Shown here: positions 13,968-18,321 of the stretch, piece by piece
How the letters are laid out: every line of letters starts with the position of its first letter
Numbering within the stretch: the first letter of the stretch is position 1
NCBI GenBank assembly: GCA_900548515.1
Contig: URKU01000034.1
Span: forward strand, 1-18,321
Length of the DNA stretch: 18,321 nucleotides
Reading direction: 5' to 3'
DNA from: an uncultured Collinsella sp.
Lineage (GTDB): Bacteria; Actinomycetota; Coriobacteriia; Coriobacteriales; Coriobacteriaceae
Position numbers and translations under genes: made by a program
Notes under the pieces: generated by a model
What the model was told of the DNA's origin: nothing
The model's input: only the letters and a program-made list of their open reading frames with translations
The model's database searches: none

Positions 13968-14849
13968 ATGGAATACGCTCTCTCCAACGATTCGATTTCT
14001 ATTAAGGTGTCCACGGCTGGTGGTTCGTTTACCTCGATCGAGGCCGGAGGTCGCGAGTATCTGTGGCAGGGCGATCCCGCCGTGTGGTCCGGCCAGGCAC
14101 CGATTTGCTTCCCGATTTGCGGAGGCTTGCGCGATAACAACGCCATGACGTTTGCCGGGCATCATGTAAAGCTCGCTCGCCATGGGTTTGCGCGCAAACA
14201 GGAGTGGAAGCTGCTGAGCCAGAGCGAGAACGAGCTGGCGATGTGCCTGGCTTCGGAGGATAACGCCGCGCTGCTGAGCGATTATCCGTATCCGTTTAAG
14301 CTTGTCGCCCGCTATACGCTCGAGGACGCTGCCGTGCGCGTTTCCTATGAGGTCACCAACGAGGGCACCGAGGACATGCCGTTCTTTATTGGCGGTCATC
14401 CCGGCTTTAGGTGTCCGCTCGATGAGGGCGAGGCCTATACGGACTACGAGTTGCGCTTTGAGAAGGACGAGGCTGCGGAGCTCTGCACCGCCGTCCCCTC
14501 GACTGGCTTGATTGACGTGACCAATCGCTCCAAGAACCCCATGGTGGGAAAGACGCTGCCTCTGTCACATGAGCTCTTCGATTTTGCGGAGACCATCTTT
14601 GACGTGCTCGAGAGCGGTCAGGTCACGCTTTCCAAAAAGGGCGAGGACAAGGGCGTCCGCCTGAGCTTTGAGGGCTTCCCATATCTCATTGTGTGGAGCA
14701 AACCCGAGGGCGATTTTGTGGCGGTTGAGCCTTGGGGCGGTCTTTCGACCTGCTCCGATGAGGACGACGTGCTTGAGCATAAGCGCGGCTGCCTTGTCGC
14801 CAAGCCCAAGGAGACCGTCGTTCGCTCGTTCACGATTGAGATTCTGTAA
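13968..14849 (+). CDS. aldose 1-epimerase family protein (LacX-like mutarotase)
   Basis: The 293-residue cytoplasmic protein starts at ATG 13968, with GAAAGG at 13955-13960; open frame further upstream is ignored. Family marks are the early GGSFTSI strand, GLRDNNAMTFAGHHVKLARHGFA (about residues 46-68), the loop GGHPGFRCP (about 143-151) with the catalytic His, and FVAVEPWGG near the end with the catalytic Glu. The LacX-like subgroup of mutarotases is often encoded with galactose, lactose/tagatose-6-P or hexosamine genes, and this copy is followed 59 bases later by a LacC-type kinase. The expected role is interconversion of sugar anomers; phosphorylated sugars are possible substrates. Substrate is inferred only. 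Confidence 0.82.
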   Translation: MEYALSNDSISIKVSTAGGSFTSIEAGGREYLWQGDPAVWSGQAPICFPICGGLRDNNAMTFAGHHVKLARHGFARKQEWKLLSQSENELAMCLASEDNAALLSDYPYPFKLVARYTLEDAAVRVSYEVTNEGTEDMPFFIGGHPGFRCPLDEGEAYTDYELRFEKDEAAELCTAVPSTGLIDVTNRSKNPMVGKTLPLSHELFDFAETIFDVLESGQVTLSKKGEDKGVRLSFEGFPYLIVWSKPEGDFVAVEPWGGLSTCSDEDDVLEHKRGCLVAKPKETVVRSFTIEIL

Positions 14850-14908
14850 TTCCGTTTTGTCGACTCGTATCGCGAGGCACAAGGAGCCTGCGAGATAAGG
14901 AGCTAAAA

Positions 14909-15844
14909 ATGATCCTCACCGTTACGATGAACCCGTCTGTCGATACGCGCTATCAGCTCGATGAGCTCATTATCGACGACGTTAACCGTGTGACGCCCGA
15001 AAAGACCGCTGGCGGCAAGGGCCTCAACGTGGCCCGTGTGCTGGGTCAGCTGGGCGACGACGTTGTGGCAACCGGTCTGCTCGGCGGCCACATGGGCGCC
15101 TACATGGCTGAGCTCATGGACGCCAACGGTATTAACAACGACTTTGTGCCCATCAAGGGCGAGACTCGCATTTGCCTCAACATCCTCCACGCCGGCAACC
15201 AGACCGAGCTGCTCGAGAGTGGCCCGGCAATTGCCCCCGAGGAACTCGATGCCTTTACCGCCAAGTTTACTGAGCTTGCGGGCAAGGCCGACGTCGTCAC
15301 CATTTCGGGTTCTCTGCCCCGCGGTGTCGAGGCAGACTACTATGCCAAGATCACGGGCATTGCCGAGAACGCCGGCGCCAAGGTGCTGCTCGATACCTCA
15401 GGTGCTTCGCTCGAGGCCGCCCTTAAGTCCGAAATTAAGCCCGAGCTGGTCAAGCCTAACCTGACCGAGATCAACGGCCTTCTGGGCACGAGCTTTACCA
15501 CCGACGATGTGGACGAGCTCCGCGCCGCGCTCGCTTCTGACGCCCGCTTCTCCGATATCCCCTGGGTCGTCGTGTCCATGGGCGCTGCCGGCTCCGTTGG
15601 CTTCCACAATGGCCGTGCGTTCCGCGCAAAGACGCCCGATATCCCTGCCGTTAACGCCACGGGCTCTGGTGACTCCACTATCGCAGGCTTCGCGCATGCC
15701 ATCGCTGCCGGCGCCGACGACGAGACGGTGCTGCGTACCGCCAACACTTGCGGCAAGCTCAACGCCATGGATCCTATGACCGGCCATCTGGTCATGGACC
15801 GTTGGGACGAGGTCTACAACGGCGTTGTCGTGACCGAGCTGTAA
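14909..15844 (+). CDS. lacC: tagatose-6-phosphate kinase / 1-phosphofructokinase (PfkB family, LacC-like)
   Basis: The 311-residue sugar-phosphate kinase begins MILTVTMNPSVD, where Asp12 contacts the substrate. The motif GGKGLNVAR at 35-43 is the first PfkB signature. The KPN motif is at 182-184, and the second signature VNATGSGDSTIAG has the catalytic base Asp255. The GSGDST form is as in LacC rather than the GAGD of many fructose kinases. In context it would phosphorylate tagatose-6-phosphate, the AgaS product, to tagatose-1,6-bisphosphate. 1-Phosphofructokinase (FruK) is the close alternative; no fructose PTS is nearby. It has AAGGAG ahead of its ATG and probably shares a transcript with the mutarotase. 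Confidence 0.85.
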   Translation: MILTVTMNPSVDTRYQLDELIIDDVNRVTPEKTAGGKGLNVARVLGQLGDDVVATGLLGGHMGAYMAELMDANGINNDFVPIKGETRICLNILHAGNQTELLESGPAIAPEELDAFTAKFTELAGKADVVTISGSLPRGVEADYYAKITGIAENAGAKVLLDTSGASLEAALKSEIKPELVKPNLTEINGLLGTSFTTDDVDELRAALASDARFSDIPWVVVSMGAAGSVGFHNGRAFRAKTPDIPAVNATGSGDSTIAGFAHAIAAGADDETVLRTANTCGKLNAMDPMTGHLVMDRWDEVYNGVVVTEL

Positions 15845-15855
15845 GGGCTTGGGCG

Positions 15856-16009
15856 TCGGTCCCGGCATCGCTTGCTAGCTCATGTCGACGACAAGTGCAG
15901 TAGCATTATGTCGGGGCGCGACGCCGACATTGTCGTGTTCAATCCCGACCTTACCCTGGTCGAGACGTATGTGGGTGGCAACAGCGTCGGCAACGCGTTT
16001 GCCGAGTAG
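15856..16009 (+). pseudogene. 3' relic of a second nagA
   Basis: Starting 12 bases after the kinase stop, this stretch matches the 3' end of the nagA in this window. From 15881 to the TAG at 16007-16009 it reads 42 codons without a gap: H-V-D-D-K-C-S-S-I-M then GRDAD-I-VVF and TYVGG-N-SVGNAF-A-E. By hand count 32 of 42 residues equal the NagA C-terminus, and the stop is in the same place. Upstream, about 25 bases still resemble nagA (around GTCCCGGCA) but with a 4-base length difference, so the frame is broken, and nothing of the catalytic part remains. It has no start or ribosome site. It is the tail of a diverged paralogue, not a recent copy. Confidence 0.85.
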
Positions 16010-16041
16010 CCGCCAAGGAAACGATCCGAAAGGGGATTTAG

Positions 16042-16515
16042 ATGATTTACGGTGCATTGGGCGATATCGAGGAATACCGCGGAATGCTCAAGGGCCTCGA
16101 TGTGCTGATTGACTGGCTCGAGGAGAACGATCCGGCGCAGCTCGAGGTCGGCAGCCATCCGATTCTGGGCGACAAGGTCTATGCAAACGTCATGGCTCCC
16201 ACGACGCGTCCCGAGGCCGAGGCTCACTACGAGACGCATCAGCGCTATCACGACCTGCAGATCGATGTCGAGGGTCGCGAGGCCTTTAAGGTCGCTACGG
16301 GCAGCTTGACGCTGGTCCAGGAGTTTGACGAGAAGGACGACTACGACCTGGTCGATTCAGACGCCTCGATTGCCGGCGATCTTGCCGACGACAAGTTTGC
16401 GCTGTTTGTTGCCGGCGAGCCTCACATGCCCACGCTCGAGTTCCCGGGCGATGGCGCACAGCCGGTCAAGAAGATCTGCTTTAAGCTGCTTGCAGACGCT
16501 TACTGGGAGGAGTAG
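16042..16515 (+). CDS. YhcH/YjgK/YiaL (NanQ-type) sugar anomerase
   Basis: The 157-residue cytoplasmic protein is of the cupin-like DUF386 family. E. coli YhcH (NanQ) speeds the anomer interconversion of sialic acid, and relatives are encoded with amino-sugar or beta-galactosidase genes. The metal/active-site motif ExHxxYHDxQ is clear at residues 64-73 (ETHQRYHDLQ). The second motif GEPHMP, with His128, is near the end, followed by the usual KKICFKL strand. Length is normal. AAAGGGG lies upstream of the ATG. The gene directly follows the nagA relic, so it may have belonged to the lost second locus. No sialic-acid genes (nanA, nanE, nanK) are present, so the substrate is open. Confidence 0.85.
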   Translation: MIYGALGDIEEYRGMLKGLDVLIDWLEENDPAQLEVGSHPILGDKVYANVMAPTTRPEAEAHYETHQRYHDLQIDVEGREAFKVATGSLTLVQEFDEKDDYDLVDSDASIAGDLADDKFALFVAGEPHMPTLEFPGDGAQPVKKICFKLLADAYWEE

Positions 16516-16546
16516 CGAACTGCTCGGCTGAGTTGTTCGCCTGATG

Positions 16547-16612
16547 GCGTGATTCCCCTAGGGAAATCACGCTACGACCCCGCCAAGCGTGTTTTCCCTA
16601 GGGGAATCACGT
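16547..16612 (+). repeat. twin 26-base palindromes after the YhcH-family gene
   Basis: Two copies (16547-16572 and 16587-16612) match at 22 of 26 positions. Each is a near-perfect palindrome around CCCTAGGG with GTGATT/AATCAC-type arms, and their starts are 40 bases apart. The second copy forms the inside of the terminator stem. They could be a duplicated operator or a repeat element. Confidence 0.6.
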
Positions 16613-16633
16613 TTGGCGGGGTTTTCTGTTTTT
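16577..16633 (+). terminator. intrinsic terminator after the YhcH-family gene
   Basis: ACCCCGCCAA (16577-16586) pairs with TTGGCGGGGT (16613-16622), continues inward through CGTG/CACG into the CCCTAGGG palindrome, and is followed by TTTTCTGTTTTTG. Confidence 0.88.
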
Positions 16634-16648
16634 GAATAGGGAAGCTGT

Positions 16649-17220
16649 TTATTTGCGAAGAACATCGGCTAGCCGCAGGATTGAAATCATCGACCGATAA
16701 GTGAGTTCCACCTTTTCGCCCGCAAGCAGTCGTTTCGAGCCAATCTCATCTAGCCCCACAAGCCGAGAGAACAGCGGGCCGCTCATCGTGCCCTCGTCAA
16801 TTGATTCCCTTATGGTCTTCAAAACGTCCGTATCATGAAGCGATGCCGAGCTGTAGGGGGCAACACGAGCGGAACTCTCAATTAACGACGAGACAAAAGG
16901 ATGGAGATGCTTTGGACATAGTCCATCAAACACCACATTCCCATTGTCATCCGAGCCGACCAGGCGCCAAGTATAATGATCGACCCAGTCATCTCCGTCA
17001 TATATGGCGTCCATGAGCAACTTCCCGTCTAGAGAGAGAAATCTATTTGGACATCGGGGCGCAAGACCGCAATCCATATCGGGCCTGCAGCAGCTCCAAC
17101 CCAACGCACCACATAGGTTCCCTTTCGTACATGTGTATCAATCTGCCCCGAAATGCCGGTGAATGCAATTCCAGACCCGTTTGTCGGATAGCAATCGACG
17201 TATTTTTGTTTTCCGCTCAC
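16649..17220 (-). pseudogene. frameshifted gene of unknown function
   Basis: Two minus-strand frames join into one protein if a single CT unit is removed from a run of four (plus-strand AGAGAGAG at 17031-17038). The 5' frame (from GTG 17220) ends in a TAG right at the repeat, and the 3' frame runs on to a stop at 16649. The repaired protein would have about 189 residues and read smoothly across the join as DVQIDFSLDGKLLMDA. The last 45 residues (SRLVGLDEIGSKRLLAGEKV and on) look helical and faintly like a helix-turn-helix. The GTG start has no good ribosome site. A further frame from ATG 17335 could be the true N-terminus after a second frameshift near 17270. GC content is lower than in neighbouring genes. 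I do not recognise the family. Confidence 0.6.
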
Positions 17221-17408
17221 AACCTTGTATAGATATATCGTTCCAGCTAAAGAGAAGGTATCGTGGCTATTTTAAATCTATATGGCCAATTCGAGCCCTC
17301 ACCATGGCAATTGTTGCAGCTGGGTTTCTTTTCATTAAAATTTCACTTTGGTAAATCCCCGCCCCCTAAGCATTAAATCCGAAGTCCACCGAGTGGGCGA
17401 ATCGGCAA

Positions 17409-17432
17409 CAAAAAAGCCGCCCGAAGGCGGCT
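17409..17432 (-). terminator. intrinsic terminator of the tRNA-Thr gene
   Basis: On the minus strand AGCCGCC-TTCG-GGCGGCT is followed by six T residues (17414-17409). It begins 12 bases beyond the CCA end of the tRNA. Confidence 0.92.
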
Positions 17433-17443
17433 ATCTTGTGCAA

Positions 17444-17519
17444 TGGAGCCAGCGACCGGGCTCGAACCGGTGACCCCCGCTTTACGAGAGCGGTGCTCTA
17501 CCAACTGAGCTACGCTGGC
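17444..17519 (-). tRNA. tRNA-Thr (anticodon CGT)
   Basis: The 76-base cloverleaf folds cleanly. The acceptor stem is GCCAGCG/CGCTGGC, the D arm GCTC/GAGC, and the anticodon stem CCGCT/AGCGG with loop CTCGTAA. The T arm is ACCGG/CCGGT with loop TTCGAGC. The anticodon CGT reads ACG (Thr). The 3' TCCA is encoded in the DNA (17444-17447). A promoter and a terminator frame it as a single-gene unit. Confidence 0.96.
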
Positions 17520-17558
17520 GGCCATGTGGTGACGCAACTGAGGCGTCAACGGCTGTCT

Positions 17559-17587
17559 ATGATACGGGACATCGCACATCCGTGCAA
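17559..17587 (-). promoter_or_regulatory. promoter of the tRNA-Thr gene
   Basis: On the minus strand TTGCAC (17587-17582) and TATCAT (17564-17559) are spaced by 17 bases. They lie 40 bases ahead of the tRNA 5' end, leaving a short leader. Confidence 0.6.
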
Positions 17588-17676
17588 GTGTTCTGACGGC
17601 TTTTCTCACTTTAAATGCACTAATATTGGAGACGTGATGTCTCGCTCTTACGAGTCTCAAACAGAATGGGACTGCC

Positions 17677-18189
17677 ATGGCTCAACCCAAGATTCTTCTC
17701 ACGCGTATCGATGACCGGTTTATTTACGGGCAAGACGTCGAGCTGTGGAACGAGGCTATGGGTTCCAACCTCGTCCTAATCGTCAACGACGAGATTGCGG
17801 CGGATTCGCGCAAGTGGGCGCCTATGAGGGTCGCGGCGCCCGAGGGCGTGTGGACGCGGTTTTTCTCGGTGCAAAGGACCATCGACATCATTCATACCGC
17901 AACGCCGCGCCAATGGATTCTCATCATGGTGGCGTCGCCCGCGGATGCGCTCGCGCTGGTCAAGGGCGGTGTGCCCATTACCAAGATCAGTATCGGTCAC
18001 ATGCAAGCAGGGGAGGGCAAGCGTCCCGCGACGCCCACAGTTGCCGTAGACGACACAGATGTCGCCGCCTTCAAAGAGCTGCAAGAACTCGGCATAGAGC
18101 TAGAAATCCGCTCCCTCCCCAGCTCCAATCCCGACCCCATTCAACTAGTCGTTGGGGACACCCTTGGCACTTGGGGGCGTTCCTTTTAA
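17677..18189 (+). CDS. orphan PTS EIIB paralogue with the active His replaced by Tyr
   Basis: The 170-residue protein is a clear paralogue of the EIIB at 7221-7703: about 86 of the first 150 residues match by hand count, with no gaps. Shared blocks are ILLTRID at 6-12, TRFFS, LVKGGVPI and DVAAFKELQELG. The active-site motif RIDNRLVHGQV reads RIDDRFIYGQD here, so the phospho-accepting His17 is Tyr and the next residues are also changed. Such a protein should not carry phosphate to a sugar. It could be a degenerating copy or a regulatory decoy that still binds EIIA or EIIC. No other PTS gene adjoins it. The ribosome site is weak. The last 15 or so residues replace the normal end and come from repeat-like DNA. 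Confidence 0.85.
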   Translation: MAQPKILLTRIDDRFIYGQDVELWNEAMGSNLVLIVNDEIAADSRKWAPMRVAAPEGVWTRFFSVQRTIDIIHTATPRQWILIMVASPADALALVKGGVPITKISIGHMQAGEGKRPATPTVAVDDTDVAAFKELQELGIELEIRSLPSSNPDPIQLVVGDTLGTWGRSF

Positions 18190-18252
18190 TATGAGCAGGG
18201 CATTGTCAAGAGGCAAAATCGGGCCTGGCCCCAACGATGTGGGGTCAGGCCC
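18152..18252. repeat. repeat-like GC element overlapping the end of the EIIB paralogue
   Basis: TTGGGGACACCCTT (18152-18165) is followed by the similar TTGGGGGCGTTCCTTTT (18171-18187). Further on, GGGCCTGGCCCC (18221-18232) and GGGGTCAGGCCC (18241-18252) form a hairpin with one mismatch. This style of sequence resembles dispersed intergenic repeats. On the minus strand the hairpin is followed by GATTTT, so it may also end a gene that enters from beyond the window. Confidence 0.4.
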
Positions 18253-18321
18253 CCTCCCTATATCAGCCCGTCCGCGGCGACCTCGGCGTGTCTTCCCGAC
18301 GCTCGTCTTTGCAGTTTAATA

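Noticed and set aside
16649..17519. integrated element using the tRNA-Thr as attachment site
   Set aside because: No second copy of the tRNA 3' end and no integrase were seen. Only low GC and a broken gene are present.
1..18321. CRISPR array or insertion sequence
   Set aside because: No regularly spaced repeats and no transposase frame were found; the repeats seen are operator-, terminator- or REP-like.

Overview
The window is high-GC bacterial chromosome, with coding stretches around 60% GC by eye, short spacers, AAGGAG-type ribosome sites and strong intrinsic terminators. The content (four-gene mannose-family PTS with a YajC-like gene, AgaS, NagA, LacC-like kinase, YhcH protein, XRE + DUF2975 pair) and the protein style suggest a gut Coriobacteriia (Actinomycetota), most likely Collinsella. 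That placement is inference from gene content and was not tested by any search.

Layout. 1-119: 3' end of a DegV-family gene. 219-3538: a tight + strand cluster of a beta-hydroxyacid dehydrogenase with a His/Cys-rich C-terminal tail, a small membrane protein, a HEAT-like protein and an NAD-type isocitrate dehydrogenase, closed by a hairpin. 3666-4757: a single-pass membrane protein with a very acidic cytoplasmic N-terminus and a SurA-N-like outer part. 4870-5757 (minus): a DUF2975 membrane protein and its XRE regulator, with a palindrome over the presumed promoter. 5797-6459: about 660 bases without a gene, AT-richer and crowded with operator-like inverted repeats.

6460-16515 is a hexosamine locus, best read as N-acetylgalactosamine/galactosamine use. 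It holds PTS EIIA, YajC-like, EIIB, EIIC and EIID; a GntR/UTRA regulator; AgaS (sugar-phosphate isomerase/deaminase); NagA (deacetylase); a divergent flavodoxin and an aldose-1-epimerase-like protein; a LacC-type tagatose-6-phosphate kinase; a decayed 3' fragment of a second nagA; and a YhcH/NanQ-type anomerase. The implied route is uptake as GalNAc-6-P, deacetylation by NagA, deamination/isomerisation by AgaS to tagatose-6-P, and phosphorylation by the LacC-like kinase. The tagatose-1,6-bisphosphate aldolase is not in the window. A 12-base core, GGTTACTACCAG, lies in front of both the PTS operon and agaS, on either side of the GntR gene, and is the best candidate for that regulator's operator.

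16516-18321 looks like a zone of decay. It has twin palindromes ending in a terminator, a minus-strand unknown gene broken at a CT repeat, a tRNA-Thr(CGT), and an orphan EIIB paralogue whose phospho-accepting His is Tyr and whose C-terminus runs into repeat-like sequence. With the nagA relic, this suggests a second, now degraded, copy of the hexosamine locus.

The most useful second looks are the EIIB with the lost His, the nagA relic, the shared operator, the frameshifted gene, the metal-binding tail on the dehydrogenase, and the enlarged EIID.
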